Origin: Cupriavidus basilensis
Lineage (GTDB): Bacteria > Pseudomonadota > Gammaproteobacteria > Burkholderiales > Burkholderiaceae
DNA: 64,000 bases
Direction: 5' to 3'
NCBI RefSeq assembly: GCF_000832305.1
Contig: NZ_CP010537.1
Span: forward strand, 930,001-994,000
Position 1 is the stretch's first letter. Every line of letters starts with the position of its first letter. The position numbers and the translations under genes were made by a program. Under the pieces are notes generated by a model. That model had not been told where the DNA came from. It searched no databases and saw only the letters and a list, made by a program, of their open reading frames with translations. This document shows positions 26,982-36,466 of this stretch, in pieces.

Positions 26982-27045
26982 AATGTCTCCTCTCTTATGC
27001 TTTCGACGATAGGCGCGGCCGGCGGGCTGGGCAATTGGCGCTGGT

Positions 27046-27104
27046 GTGCCGTTCCGTGCTTTGAGAGCAGGCGCAGGCCCGCCTCTCAAAGCACGGAACG
27101 GCAC
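27046..27104. promoter_or_regulatory. Perfect 22-bp inverted repeat in a divergent promoter region
   Basis: The arm at 27046-27067 is the exact reverse complement of the arm at 27083-27104, separated by 15 bases. It lies in the 300-bp gap between two divergent genes (starts at 26981 and 27282). It has no T-run on either side and no convergent genes to end, so it is not an ordinary terminator. Possible roles are an operator for a dimeric regulator, an mRNA 5' hairpin or a small repeat element. Confidence 0.85.
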
Positions 27105-27281
27105 GGGCTGGCGAGTTGAGTTCCGGGGGGAGGGCGCGCACGATTGGTATGCGGCGGAAGTACGCGCGGGGAGCATCGGCGAGCCTGAGTCAGGCAGATC
27201 GCCCCCCGGTGCAGTACTGACCGCTCTCGCGCTCATTACAGTTGGCGCGCGGAAACCGGGCATAGCTATCAGGAGACCATC

Positions 27282-28439
27282 GTGGGACCACTTGCTGGAG
27301 TGCGCATCGTGGAGCTGGCGGGCATCGGGCCGGCTCCCTTTTGCGCCATGTTGCTTGCAGACCTTGGCGCGACGATCATCCGCGTCGACCGGAAGGAGCC
27401 GTCGGGGCTGGGGCTATCGCGGCCGCTACAGTTCGATCTGGTGTTGCGCAACCGAAAGTCGATTCAGGTCGACTTGAAGGACCCGGCCGAACTGGAACTG
27501 GTTCGCACGCTGATCGACAAGGCAGATGGGTTGATCGAGGGATTCCGCCCCGGGGTCACCGAGCGGCTCGGGCTCGGGCCTGAGGTGTGCCTCGCGCGCA
27601 ATCCCAGGCTGGTGTACGGCAGGCTGACGGGCTGGGGCCAGGATGGGCCGCTGGCCCAGACCGCGGGGCACGATATCAACTACATCGCCATCACCGGGCT
27701 GCTCAACGCGATCGGGCGTGAGGGCCAGCCGCCGACGGTGCCGCTCAATGTCGTCGGCGACTATGCCGGCGGCTCGGTCTATGCCGCACTCGGCATCGTG
27801 AGCGCGATCCTGGAGGCGCGTTCCTCGGGTAAAGGACAGGTGGTCGACGCAGCGATCGTCGATGGCGTGGCGTCGCTGCTGGCCGTACATACCGGGCTAC
27901 GGGCTGCGGGCCTGACCGGACCGGAACGAGGCACCAACCTGCTGGATTCGGGGGCGCCTTTCTACGATGTCTACGAGTGCGCCGACGGTAAATACGTGTC
28001 GATCGGCCCGATCGAGTCCAAGTTCTATCAACAGTTGCTTGAACGACTGGAGTTGGATCCGTCCGCGCTGGGCAAGCAGGCAGATCGCACTGACTGGCCA
28101 ACCGCACGCCGCGTGTTTGCGGCGCAGTTCAGGACGCGGACGCGCGCGCAGTGGACAGAGCTGCTCGAAGGCAGCGACGTGTGCTTTGCGCCCGTGCTCG
28201 ACCAGGAAGAGGCGTTTGAACATCCGCACCTGAAGGCGCGCGGCACCTTTGTCGAGGTCGATGGCGTGATGCAGCCGCGCCCGGCGCCGCGCTTTTCGCG
28301 TACGCGCCCGGCCGATCCGGCTCCCCCCGCTGCGGCAACGCCGGAGAACGCGGCGCTGGCACTGGCGCAATGGCTCTCCAAGGAAGAGCTCGACAACCTG
28401 GCGGCCGCCGGCCGCATCCAGAATGGAGCAGCGCAATGA
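27282..28439 (+). CDS. Alpha-methylacyl-CoA racemase-like CaiB/BaiF protein
   Basis: 385 residues. Its motifs fit the racemase branch of the family more than the transferase branch: GRLTGWGQDGPLAQTAGHDI and NVVGDYAGGS. His130 and Asp160 match the catalytic pair of bacterial alpha-methylacyl-CoA racemase (His126 and Asp156 there). It would invert the 2-methyl centre of a branched acyl-CoA so that an S-specific dehydrogenase can act. AGGAGACCATC precedes GTG 27282. Its stop overlaps the Bug start at 28436 by ATGA. The C-terminal region is Pro/Ala rich, so exact activity needs proof. Confidence 0.9.
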   Translation: MGPLAGVRIVELAGIGPAPFCAMLLADLGATIIRVDRKEPSGLGLSRPLQFDLVLRNRKSIQVDLKDPAELELVRTLIDKADGLIEGFRPGVTERLGLGPEVCLARNPRLVYGRLTGWGQDGPLAQTAGHDINYIAITGLLNAIGREGQPPTVPLNVVGDYAGGSVYAALGIVSAILEARSSGKGQVVDAAIVDGVASLLAVHTGLRAAGLTGPERGTNLLDSGAPFYDVYECADGKYVSIGPIESKFYQQLLERLELDPSALGKQADRTDWPTARRVFAAQFRTRTRAQWTELLEGSDVCFAPVLDQEEAFEHPHLKARGTFVEVDGVMQPRPAPRFSRTRPADPAPPAAATPENAALALAQWLSKEELDNLAAAGRIQNGAAQ

Positions 28440-29419
28440 TGAGGCGCCGCACCTTCCTGCAGTCGCTGGCGGCGCTGGCGGCCATCCCGGCATCGTTCCC
28501 GGCTTCGGTGCTCGCCCAGGCCTATCCCTCCCGCCCGGTGCGAATCATCGTGCCCGTCAGCCCTGGCTCGGGCAGCGATGTCGTGGCGCGTTATATGAGC
28601 GCCGTGCTGACGCAGGCCCTGGGCTCTGCGTTTGTCGTGGAGAACCGCCTTGGCGCGAGCGGGATCATCGGCACGGATTTCGTGGCCAAGGCGGCACCGG
28701 ACGGCTACACGTTGCTGTGCACGTATGCCGCGCACTATTCGAACCAGTGGGTCGAGAAGACGCCATACGATGCGGTCAGGGACTTCGAGCCGATCGCGCG
28801 GCTGGGCATGTCCGCACTGCTGCTGACTACCGCGGCAAATTCGCAGTTCCGCACGGTCAAGGACGTCATCGCGGCGGCGAAGCGCAAGCCCGGGAGCGTG
28901 TCCTTCGGGTCTTCCGGAAATGGCACCACGTCGCACATGGCGGCGGCGCTGATGAGCAGCATGGCCGGCATTGAGATGATCCACGTCCCGTACAAGGGGC
29001 CGGCGCAGGTCGCGGTCGATACGGCGAGCGGCCAGGTCGACGTCGGCTTCGGGGGCGTGGCCTCGTCGCTGGCTCTGATCAAGGCGGGACGATTGCGCGT
29101 GCTGGCAGTCACCAGCCTGCAGCGTTCGAGCCAGCTTTCGGGTGTCGTGACGATGGACGAGGCTGGCCTGAAGGGCTATGAGCTGATCTCGCCGATCTGG
29201 GTCATGGCTCCACATGGCACGCCGCCTGCCATCGTCTCGCAGCTGTCCAGGGCAATGACTGCGGCGGCTGCGACGCCCGCTTTTAAGTCTTACTGCATCG
29301 GGCAGGGGCTGGAGGTCGATATAGCGGATGCCGCCGCGGTTCGCGCCAGTGCGCCGGCTGAGCTGGAGCGGTGGAAGAAGTTGGTGGCCCTGACGGAGGC
29401 CAAGTCAAAAACTGGCTGA
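28436..29419 (+). CDS. Bug-family periplasmic solute-binding protein
   Basis: 327 residues. RRRTFLQSLAALAAIP is a twin-arginine-like signal and cleavage is near SVLAQA. The mature protein (YPSRPVRIIVPVSPGSGSD, VVENRLGASGIIGTDFVAK, YAAHYSNQWVEKTPYDAV) is roughly 70% identical by eye to the receptor at 4214. ATG 28436 overlaps the racemase stop, and GGAGC lies upstream; ATG 28439 is the alternative. Translational coupling to a CaiB/BaiF gene indicates that the receptor and the CoA enzyme handle the same acid or closely related ones. Confidence 0.94.
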   Translation: MMRRRTFLQSLAALAAIPASFPASVLAQAYPSRPVRIIVPVSPGSGSDVVARYMSAVLTQALGSAFVVENRLGASGIIGTDFVAKAAPDGYTLLCTYAAHYSNQWVEKTPYDAVRDFEPIARLGMSALLLTTAANSQFRTVKDVIAAAKRKPGSVSFGSSGNGTTSHMAAALMSSMAGIEMIHVPYKGPAQVAVDTASGQVDVGFGGVASSLALIKAGRLRVLAVTSLQRSSQLSGVVTMDEAGLKGYELISPIWVMAPHGTPPAIVSQLSRAMTAAAATPAFKSYCIGQGLEVDIADAAAVRASAPAELERWKKLVALTEAKSKTG

Positions 29420-29450
29420 AAGCCGGCCGATAAGTCTCCGACAAAGAGAA

Positions 29451-29482
29451 CGAGCCGACCAGGTCGGCTCGCTTGCTTTATC
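29451..29482. terminator. Terminator hairpin between convergent genes
   Basis: CGAGCCGA (29451-29458) pairs with TCGGCTCG (29464-29471) across a five-base loop, followed on the plus strand by CTTGCTTTAT. It ends the racemase-Bug transcript, and may also serve the opposite nitroreductase transcript, where the stem is followed by TTCTCTTTG. Confidence 0.7.
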
Positions 29483-29498
29483 ACGAAAACGCCGGTAG

Positions 29499-30200
29499 TT
29501 ACACCAACCGCATAATCTCTTCGTCAGGCGCCCGGCTCGTCCTGAAGCTGTTCGCCGCATGATCGGGATCCGCGTAGCCAAACGAAATCGCGCAGATCAT
29601 CTTGCGGTCGTCGCCGATGCCAAAATGGGAGCGCACAAACCTGGCGTGCCGTGCCAGCGCCCCCTGCGGCGTGGTGGCAATACCGTGCGCGTGCGCGGCC
29701 AGCAGGAGCGAAGCGATAAACCCGCCGCAATCGACAGCCGCGTACGGCCCCAGATCCGCAGCCATCGTGACGATGGCCACATGCGGCGCCCCGAACAGCC
29801 GGAAATTCTCGAAGCCCTGGCTAGCGCGGCGCTCGCGGTCGTGGCGCTCGATGCCCAGCGCTTCATAGAGCCGGTAACCCGTTTCCTGTCTGCGTCGCGC
29901 GTGGACGCCGCGATATTCTTCCGGGAAGGGCAGGTCCGAATCGACTTCGGGTGAGCTGGCGGCGTGCTCGAGCAGCGCATTGCGAAACTGCTCCGTGGTC
30001 GCCTGCGAGCCGATGACCAGGTGCCAGGGCTGCACGTTGCACCAGGATGCGCTCTTCTTGGCAACGTTGACGATGCTTCGGATCACCGCGTCGGGCACGG
30101 CTTTGTCCAGGTATGCGCGGCACGTGAAGCGCTCGGACATCAATCTTGTGAGGGTGTCGACGTCGCTGCCGGACGGGCGGCTGACGGGGTGCTGCTGCAT
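29499..30200 (-). CDS. Nitroreductase-family flavoprotein
   Basis: 233 residues. The FMN-binding pattern is present: SERFTCRAYLDKAVPDAVI, then SASWCNVQPWHLVI, and late GIATTPQGALARH and ISFGYADPDH. GGAGATAGCA precedes ATG 30200; the upstream frame to 30275 is not conserved. Members reduce nitro groups, quinones or activated C=C bonds with NAD(P)H. It is the last gene of an operon with two MmgE/PrpD genes and an MFS transporter. A close paralogue lies at 41064 beside the CitE-like lyase cluster. The TCRAY word replaces the usual SVRxF, which marks a distinct subgroup. Confidence 0.9.
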   Translation of the reverse strand: MQQHPVSRPSGSDVDTLTRLMSERFTCRAYLDKAVPDAVIRSIVNVAKKSASWCNVQPWHLVIGSQATTEQFRNALLEHAASSPEVDSDLPFPEEYRGVHARRRQETGYRLYEALGIERHDRERRASQGFENFRLFGAPHVAIVTMAADLGPYAAVDCGGFIASLLLAAHAHGIATTPQGALARHARFVRSHFGIGDDRKMICAISFGYADPDHAANSFRTSRAPDEEIMRLV

Positions 30201-30278
30201 TGCTATCTCCTGACTATCATGAGCGGCCGACCTGGCACGCTGGGCCGTGTCGGCGCGCGTCCTGCCTAGTGTCATTCC

Positions 30279-31691
30279 TCAGTGCGTCAATGCCACCAAG
30301 TCTGCGGTCTTGAGGCGCGGATCCATCTTCCTGAGCGTGGCCAGCAGCGTCTGCGCCCGGTCTTCGCCGAGCACGTCAACCGTCAGCTCCATGAACTTCG
30401 CGTCCTGCTCTGCCTCCGACATGGGGTTGGCCAGCGAGCCAATCGGGTCCTCTACGAAGACATGCTCGGACGAGCCATCGCGGAAGGTCACCGTGACATC
30501 GGCGACGAACTTGCCGGGGTAGCGCTGCTCGAGTTCCGGTGCTTCCGTAATGCCGATGCCGCGCGCGACTTCCTTCACGGGGCCCATGTCGAGCTTGCCG
30601 TCCAGGTAGTCGCGGTGCACCTTGTAGCCATTGCCCATGCCGAGCACGGCAAATGCCATCTGTGTCGGCAGGCTGAACTGGACGTGCTCGATGTTCTTCG
30701 GCTCATACGCATTGGCGTTGGCGGTGCCGACGACCACGTTGAAGGCGGGATGGATGCGGGCTTGGATATCAGCAATGTCGGCGCGGCGCGCCGCGAACGG
30801 GCGGATTGCGTCGATATATGCATGGGTGCAATAGCAGGCACAGTACGCCTTGAGCCAGACCGTGCCGATCTCGAACGGCTGGTCGAGACGGAACCGCTCC
30901 TCGGCCCGATCGCCCGGGCCACGCTGCAGGAGGGTGCGGAAGAATCCTTTGTTGCCGCTCAGGAAGGCGCGCGGCCCGGTGATGCCGACCTGTGCCATGT
31001 CGGCCGAGACCATGCCGCTGCGCGTGCCGATGCCAGCGTGCACGCGCTTGACCGAGCCGCCGGTGGAGGTGTACTCGGTGGTGCCGGCCGCATGGCTCAG
31101 CGCGATGGAGAGCGCGTGCAGGGTGGTTTCCGCATCGAACCTGCGCAACTTGGCCGAGACTGCCGCGGCGCCGAAGCTGGACAGTACGGCATGCGGGTGA
31201 TAGCCGCGCTTGAGCAGGTCCGGCGCCGCCAGCACGCCGATCCGGGTGTAGACCTCGTAGCCGGCCACGATCGCGGTGATGACCTCCTCCAGGGTCGAGC
31301 CCAGTTCCTCGCCGATCGCGAGCGCCGCGGGAATCACGCAGCTGCCGGGGTGGCTAGCGCTGGCGCCGTGGGCGTCGTCGTACTCGAAGCCATGACCATA
31401 AGCGCCATTGACGAAGGCGGCGTCCGCCGCACTCATGGTGGCGGTGCTGGCGGCCACCCGGCTGCGCCCGGGGCGTTGCTGGGCAATGGCGAATGCCAGC
31501 ACCTGGTGCGACCAGGGCATCTGCGAGGTGCCGACCTGCAGCGCGAGCTGGTCGCGCATGAGCCGGCTGACGCCGGCATGCGCCGGCGCATCGAGCTGGT
31601 CGAAGGTCAGGTCCTGGATCAGGCGAACCACTGCCTGCTCGAGGGGGGGGCAGTTGGGCGGCGAACTGGAATCGGATTGGGTGGTAGTCAC
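30279..31691 (-). CDS. MmgE/PrpD-family protein
   Basis: 470 residues of the 2-methylcitrate dehydratase / cis-aconitate decarboxylase superfamily. HGFEYDDAHGASASHPGSCV keeps the Asp and His found in the active site of the known enzymes; KRGYHPHAVLSSFGAAA and HAGIGTRSGMVSADMA are further family blocks. It starts with GTG 31691 after AGGGGACGCACCT. A C8 tract (G8 at 31643-31650 on plus) lies about 45 bp inside the coding region. It lies between the MFS gene and the nitroreductase. Activity may be dehydration, decarboxylation or isomerisation of a tri- or dicarboxylic acid. Confidence 0.92.
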   Translation of the reverse strand: MTTTQSDSSSPPNCPPLEQAVVRLIQDLTFDQLDAPAHAGVSRLMRDQLALQVGTSQMPWSHQVLAFAIAQQRPGRSRVAASTATMSAADAAFVNGAYGHGFEYDDAHGASASHPGSCVIPAALAIGEELGSTLEEVITAIVAGYEVYTRIGVLAAPDLLKRGYHPHAVLSSFGAAAVSAKLRRFDAETTLHALSIALSHAAGTTEYTSTGGSVKRVHAGIGTRSGMVSADMAQVGITGPRAFLSGNKGFFRTLLQRGPGDRAEERFRLDQPFEIGTVWLKAYCACYCTHAYIDAIRPFAARRADIADIQARIHPAFNVVVGTANANAYEPKNIEHVQFSLPTQMAFAVLGMGNGYKVHRDYLDGKLDMGPVKEVARGIGITEAPELEQRYPGKFVADVTVTFRDGSSEHVFVEDPIGSLANPMSEAEQDAKFMELTVDVLGEDRAQTLLATLRKMDPRLKTADLVALTH

Positions 31692-31850
31692 AGGTGCGTC
31701 CCCTGGGAAAAGTGTCGTTGATGCGTCGCCCGGTCGATGGCGACATGCGCTGGCATGGTGACCAGATTCCTCGCAAGTATTGGGGCTGTCAATCCGAGGC
31801 GGACTCCGGTTCCGTACAGTGAGCGCAAGACGCGCCCCGGGGTGAGCGGA

Positions 31851-33149
31851 TTATTCGCCGGTTGGTGTCAGGGCGATTGCGGGCGGGTTGCTGCGCCTGC
31901 CGACCCCCAGCGCAACGGCGGCAGCGACGAAGGCCACGGCGGCCAGGATCATGAGCCCGCCAGCATAGCTGCCGGTCAGGTCCTTGGACAGCCCGAGCAG
32001 CGACGGCCCCGCGAAGCCGCCCAGGTTGCCGACCGCCCCGATGAAGGCAATGCCGGCGGCGGACGCGGGTCCGCTGAGCAGGGTGGTGTTGATGGCCCAG
32101 AACGCCGGCAGGGCGCCGAAGATGCCAAAGGCAGCCACGCTGAAGGCGATCATCTTCAGGATCGAGTCGTCCACCAGCGCCGCGGCAATCAGCGCCACCC
32201 CGGCGATAAACGCGGGCACCGCGATATGCAGGCGGCGTTCCTTCCGCGCGTCCGAGCGCCTGGCCCAGAACACGATGCTCAACGAGGCGATCACGTACGG
32301 AATCGCGGCCACGAACCCGGTCTGCACATTGCTGAGGCCAAACGACTTGACGATCTGCGGCAGGAAGAAGCCGACGCCGAAGATGCTCAGGAAGAAGCCG
32401 AAGGCCATCATCGACAGCAGCCACACCTTGGGGGTGAAGAACACTTGTGCCACCGAGAGGTGATGTTCGGCGCGACGCTCACGGTCCTCCGTCGCCATGC
32501 GCTGGGACAGCCAGCTGCGCTCGTCCGCCGACAGCCAGGGGGCATCCGACGGTTCGCCGCTCAGGTGCCTCAGCGCGATGAATCCGAGAATGACGGCGGG
32601 CAGCGCTTCCAGGATGAACATCCATTGCCAGCCATGCAGGCCCATCACGCCCTCCAGGTTCAGCAGCCCGCCTGAGATCGGGGCACCGATCACGGTGGAC
32701 ATCGGCGCCGCGACCAGCAGGTAGCCCATCACGCGCGCGCGGTATGCCGAAGGGAACCAGAGCGTGAGGAAATAGGCTACACCCGGGAAGAACCCGGCTT
32801 CCGCCAGGCCGAGCAGCAGGCGCACGATGTAGAAGCCGGTCGGCCCGGTGACGAACGCGGTCGCAGCCGAAACCAGTCCCCACGTCACCATGATGCGCGC
32901 GATCCAGCGGCGCGCCCCGAAGCGGACCAGCAGCAGGTTCGACGGCACTTCAAAGAGGAAGTAGGTCAGGAAGAACAGGCCGGCCCCCAGTCCGAATGCC
33001 GTGGCGCTCAGTCCCAGGTCCTTGTTCATTTGCAAGGCCGCGAAGCCGACATTGACGCGGTCCAGGAAGGACACGAAGTAGCAGAGGATCAGGAGCGGGA
33101 CGAGGCGCCGGAACACCTTCGGCATGACGCGTTGTTCGAGCGTTTCCAT
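31851..33149 (-). CDS. MFS transporter (anion:cation symporter type)
   Basis: 432 residues with about 12 membrane segments and a central polar loop near residues 195-240. FRRLVPLLILCYFVSFLDR at the start, GFAALQMNKDLGLSATAFG and LLLVRFGARRWIARIMVTWG are typical of the ACS family (tartrate, phthalate, hydroxyphenylacetate carriers). TGGAGACAATG precedes ATG 33149. It lies between two MmgE/PrpD genes with gaps of 39 and 159 bp, so it probably imports their carboxylic acid with protons. Confidence 0.92.
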   Translation of the reverse strand: METLEQRVMPKVFRRLVPLLILCYFVSFLDRVNVGFAALQMNKDLGLSATAFGLGAGLFFLTYFLFEVPSNLLLVRFGARRWIARIMVTWGLVSAATAFVTGPTGFYIVRLLLGLAEAGFFPGVAYFLTLWFPSAYRARVMGYLLVAAPMSTVIGAPISGGLLNLEGVMGLHGWQWMFILEALPAVILGFIALRHLSGEPSDAPWLSADERSWLSQRMATEDRERRAEHHLSVAQVFFTPKVWLLSMMAFGFFLSIFGVGFFLPQIVKSFGLSNVQTGFVAAIPYVIASLSIVFWARRSDARKERRLHIAVPAFIAGVALIAAALVDDSILKMIAFSVAAFGIFGALPAFWAINTTLLSGPASAAGIAFIGAVGNLGGFAGPSLLGLSKDLTGSYAGGLMILAAVAFVAAAVALGVGRRSNPPAIALTPTGE

Positions 33150-33188
33150 TTGAACATTGTCTCCAGTAGTTTTGCCATGCCTGTTGGT

Positions 33189-34628
33189 TCAGGCTTCGGC
33201 GGGGGTCAGCGGCGCGAGCAGGGCCTGCGCCACGTCGTCGATCCGCTCCAGGTGCAGGATGTCGTCAATGAGCGTGTCAACGCGCTCTTCGCTTAACGGG
33301 TACGCGGAATAGGGCACGCACAGCCTGAACTTGGCAATGAAGTCCTGCTCGCTGAACGGGTTCTCGGGGTGGCCCTTCACGTAGACGTATTCCTTGCTGA
33401 CCACGCGCCCGTCACGCAGCCTGGTGGTCAGCCGTGCGCCCCAGTCGGACACGGAGGGGTCCTCCGATGCGGTGATCCGCGTCATCAGTTCGCGGACGTC
33501 CTCCCGCTCCCTGGCCTTGGCGCTGTAGGAGTCCAGGAATACCTTGTCGTCGAACGCCGCGGTGGCCACGGCGTAGGGCAGGCTGAACTGGCATTCCGGT
33601 ACGGTCCGTGGCTGCCATTTCTTTTCGGTCGGTTCGCAGACCGCGCGCCAGCCAGACGTGGAGACATCGATGTGGATGCTCGCGATGTCGGCCGCGCCAA
33701 AGCCATTGCTGCGCATCTGGTCACGGATGCCGTCGATGGAGGAATGCGAGAAATAGCAGGCGCTGTAGCCCTTGGTGATGATGCTCGCCAGTTCCCAGCG
33801 CCCGCCGAGATCCCGTGTCAGCGCTTCGGGTTCCGTTTCCCAGCGGGCCGTGTTCAGGTAGCCGTTGGCGCCTAGCAGCACCTCCTCGCGCGGTCCGGTG
33901 ATGCCGCGCGCGGCCAGCTGGCACGCTGTGATCGCCGCCTGGCACACCAGTCCGTGATGCACGCGGACCATCAGCGTGGCGGGGGCGTAGATGGCCATCG
34001 TATGCGGCTGCGTCATGGTGCGCGCGATGCCCTGGGCGTTCTCGAGCTGCTCCTGGGTCAGTCCCAGAAGTTTGCCGACCGCCGCGACCGCGCCAAAGAT
34101 GTAGTGGCCGCCGCAGTCGTTGGCCTTGACTGCCCGGCTGATGACCTTGTAGGCCGAACCAAGGCGGATCAGGATCTCCTGGCCGATCACCAGCGCAGCG
34201 AGGAACTCCTTACCCGTCACTTTCTGCCGCAGGCCCGAAGCGGCCAGCAGGCTGGCAACGATGTATTCACTGACGTGCCCGGCCTCTTCATGGAGGTCGC
34301 CGCAATCCATGGCGCGCGGCATCGGCCCGATGGCCAGCGCCGCCTCTGCGGCAGGGACCTTGCCGCCATAGAAGGGCAGCATGGTTTCCGCTTTGCCTCC
34401 CTTGTCTTTCACCAACTCAACGATCGCCGGTATGCCGTCCATCGCCGAGCCGCCGATGGTGACGGCCATGGCGTCCAGCAACGTATGCCTGGCATGCCGG
34501 ATGACGTCTGCCGGCAGGTCCTCGTACTGCGTTTGCAATGCCATGCGGCACAGCGTGGCCATCGGGTCTTCGGAACTCTGGCGTGGAAATCTCGTCATGG
34601 CAGATTTTTGTGGGTGGTTAGCCATCAT
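33189..34628 (-). CDS. MmgE/PrpD-family protein
   Basis: About 479 residues. RHTLLDAMAVTIGGSAMDG, MPRAMDCGDLHEEAGHVSEY, DCGGHYIFGAVAAVGKLLG and KGYSACYFSHSSIDGIRDQM are MmgE/PrpD blocks. The active-site segment is diverged compared with cis-aconitate decarboxylase: CGDLHEEAGHVSE keeps an Asp and two His but with other spacing. The start is uncertain; ATG 34628, 34625 or 34598 all have weak ribosome binding sites. It is the first gene of the operon ending at 29499 and is divergent from the antiporter gene. Likely substrate is a carboxylic acid brought in by the MFS carrier. Confidence 0.9.
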   Translation of the reverse strand: MMANHPQKSAMTRFPRQSSEDPMATLCRMALQTQYEDLPADVIRHARHTLLDAMAVTIGGSAMDGIPAIVELVKDKGGKAETMLPFYGGKVPAAEAALAIGPMPRAMDCGDLHEEAGHVSEYIVASLLAASGLRQKVTGKEFLAALVIGQEILIRLGSAYKVISRAVKANDCGGHYIFGAVAAVGKLLGLTQEQLENAQGIARTMTQPHTMAIYAPATLMVRVHHGLVCQAAITACQLAARGITGPREEVLLGANGYLNTARWETEPEALTRDLGGRWELASIITKGYSACYFSHSSIDGIRDQMRSNGFGAADIASIHIDVSTSGWRAVCEPTEKKWQPRTVPECQFSLPYAVATAAFDDKVFLDSYSAKAREREDVRELMTRITASEDPSVSDWGARLTTRLRDGRVVSKEYVYVKGHPENPFSEQDFIAKFRLCVPYSAYPLSEERVDTLIDDILHLERIDDVAQALLAPLTPAEA

Positions 34629-34864
34629 GGGGTCGCGCGCCAGCAGTCCGACGGGTGACCCCACGGCATGAATCGGCCGGTCGCCTGGCTGGCTGATGAG
34701 AAGAGGCGGGCGCTCGTTGCGAACGATTAGAGCGTCGGGTACCGCCCCCGGCAATCCGATTGCCGCGCTTGTTCCGGAAATCGAAAGCACAAGCCTCTTG
34801 CATCACGTAGCTATCGATGTTTCGTGGATAATTGCCGCAACACCGAACCCCTGGGGGAAACGCC

Positions 34865-36466
34865 ATGTCGCCGGTTCTTGCCTTCAAGCTGGTGCTGCTA
34901 TCGCTGGTCGTCATCATCGGCCTGGATCTGCTTGCCAAACGGCTCCGGTTGCCCCCTGCAGCCGCCTTCCTCGTTGGCGGCATCGCCATGGCTTTCATAC
35001 CTGGGCTGCCCGACGTGGAGCTTGACCCGGACCTGGTCCTGGTCGTCTTCCTGCCGCCGCTGCTGATGGACGGCGCTTACTTTTCGGTCTGGGATGAGTT
35101 CCGGCGCAACCTGCGCGGCATCCTGATGCTGGCCATCGGGGCCGTGCTGTTCACCACGCTGGTCGTCGGCGTGGCAGTCCATCTAGTGGTCCCCGGTCTG
35201 CCGTGGGCCGCATGTTTTGCCCTGGGCGCCATCGTGTCCCCGCCCGATGCGGTCGCGGCAAAGGCGGTGCTGGAGCGCGTCGCGTTGCCGCGGCGGATGA
35301 TGGCATTGCTGGAAGGCGAAAGCCTGCTCAATGATGCGTCAGGGCTGGTGCTCTACCGCTTCGCGGTCGCGGCCGCGCTGACCGGCGCATTCAGCATCCA
35401 GCACGCCGCGGCCGAATTCGTGGTGCTGGCATTGGGCGGGGTCGCTGTCGGCGTCGGTGTCGGTGTCGCGCTAATACGCGTCATCACGGTGCTGACAGAT
35501 GAGTACCTGATCATCACGGCATCGGTCCTGCCGGCCTGGATCAGCTACATCTTGGGGGAATGGCTGGAAGTCTCCGGCGTGATCGCCACGGTCACCACGG
35601 GCATGATGCTGGGGTGGCATCAGCACCGGGTGTTTTCGGCAACGACCCGGATCCGTGGCACGGCGTTCTGGCAGATGATGGTGTTCCTGCTGGAAGCGCT
35701 GGTCTTCCTGCTGATTGGCTTGTCGCTGCGCGGCGTGATTGGCCGGCTCGGCGGCACGGCGGATGCGGTGGCTTATCTGGCGCTGCCGGTCACCATCGTC
35801 ATGGTGGCAGTGGTGCTGTCGCGCTTTGTGTGGGTCTTTGCCACGGAAGCGCTGAAGCCGGCCTGGCACCGCCTGTTGCACAGGCACCAGGCACGGCCGG
35901 ACTGGCGCTCGGCAACGATCGTGAGCTGGGCGGGGATGCGCGGCGTGGTGACGCTTGCGATTGCGCTGGCACTGCCGGAGGCGATGCCGGGCAGGGACCT
36001 GATCCTGGTGGCGGCATTCGCCGTGATCCTGGTGACGGTGCTGGTCCAGGGCACGACCATTGGCCCGCTGATCGGCATGTTCGACGTCGGCAAGATGAAA
36101 GCGGGCGGAGGTGTCGTCAAGTTGACCGAACCCCAGGCCTGGGCCCGGCTGGAGAAAGTGCAGCTGGATGCCATTCGCCCGCTGGTATTCGACGCCGACG
36201 GCAAGCTGCTGCACCCGCGCTTGTGGGAGCAGTACAACTACCGGGCGCAACTGACCGAGCGCTTCAAGGACAGCGTCTTTCCCGACGAGGCACGATCGGC
36301 CCACTTCGCCGTGGTCCTGGCCGGGCTTGCCGCCGCCAGGGCCGAACTACTCAAGATGCATCGCGCCGGACAGCTCAGCGACGAACTGCTGCGTCACCTG
36401 GAACACGACCTGGACCTGCAGGAAGTCTCCAGCTTGCATGGCAGCGGCGGCGTTGGCGCGGGCTGA
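34865..36466 (+). CDS. Na+/H+ antiporter (CPA1/NhaP type)
   Basis: 533 residues. About 12 membrane segments fill residues 1-415. Ion-site motifs are GAIVSPPDAVAAKAVL, EGESLLNDASGLVLYR and SWAGMRGVVTLAIALALP, all classic for CPA1 exchangers. The last 110 residues are soluble (TEPQAWARLEKVQLDAIRP, LLRHLEHDLDLQE) and probably regulatory. ATG 34865 follows GGGGGAAACGCC. It is a housekeeping-type pH/Na+ exchanger between catabolic genes; it may offset acid load from carboxylate-proton symport, but that link is only positional. Confidence 0.92.
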   Translation: MSPVLAFKLVLLSLVVIIGLDLLAKRLRLPPAAAFLVGGIAMAFIPGLPDVELDPDLVLVVFLPPLLMDGAYFSVWDEFRRNLRGILMLAIGAVLFTTLVVGVAVHLVVPGLPWAACFALGAIVSPPDAVAAKAVLERVALPRRMMALLEGESLLNDASGLVLYRFAVAAALTGAFSIQHAAAEFVVLALGGVAVGVGVGVALIRVITVLTDEYLIITASVLPAWISYILGEWLEVSGVIATVTTGMMLGWHQHRVFSATTRIRGTAFWQMMVFLLEALVFLLIGLSLRGVIGRLGGTADAVAYLALPVTIVMVAVVLSRFVWVFATEALKPAWHRLLHRHQARPDWRSATIVSWAGMRGVVTLAIALALPEAMPGRDLILVAAFAVILVTVLVQGTTIGPLIGMFDVGKMKAGGGVVKLTEPQAWARLEKVQLDAIRPLVFDADGKLLHPRLWEQYNYRAQLTERFKDSVFPDEARSAHFAVVLAGLAAARAELLKMHRAGQLSDELLRHLEHDLDLQEVSSLHGSGGVGAG

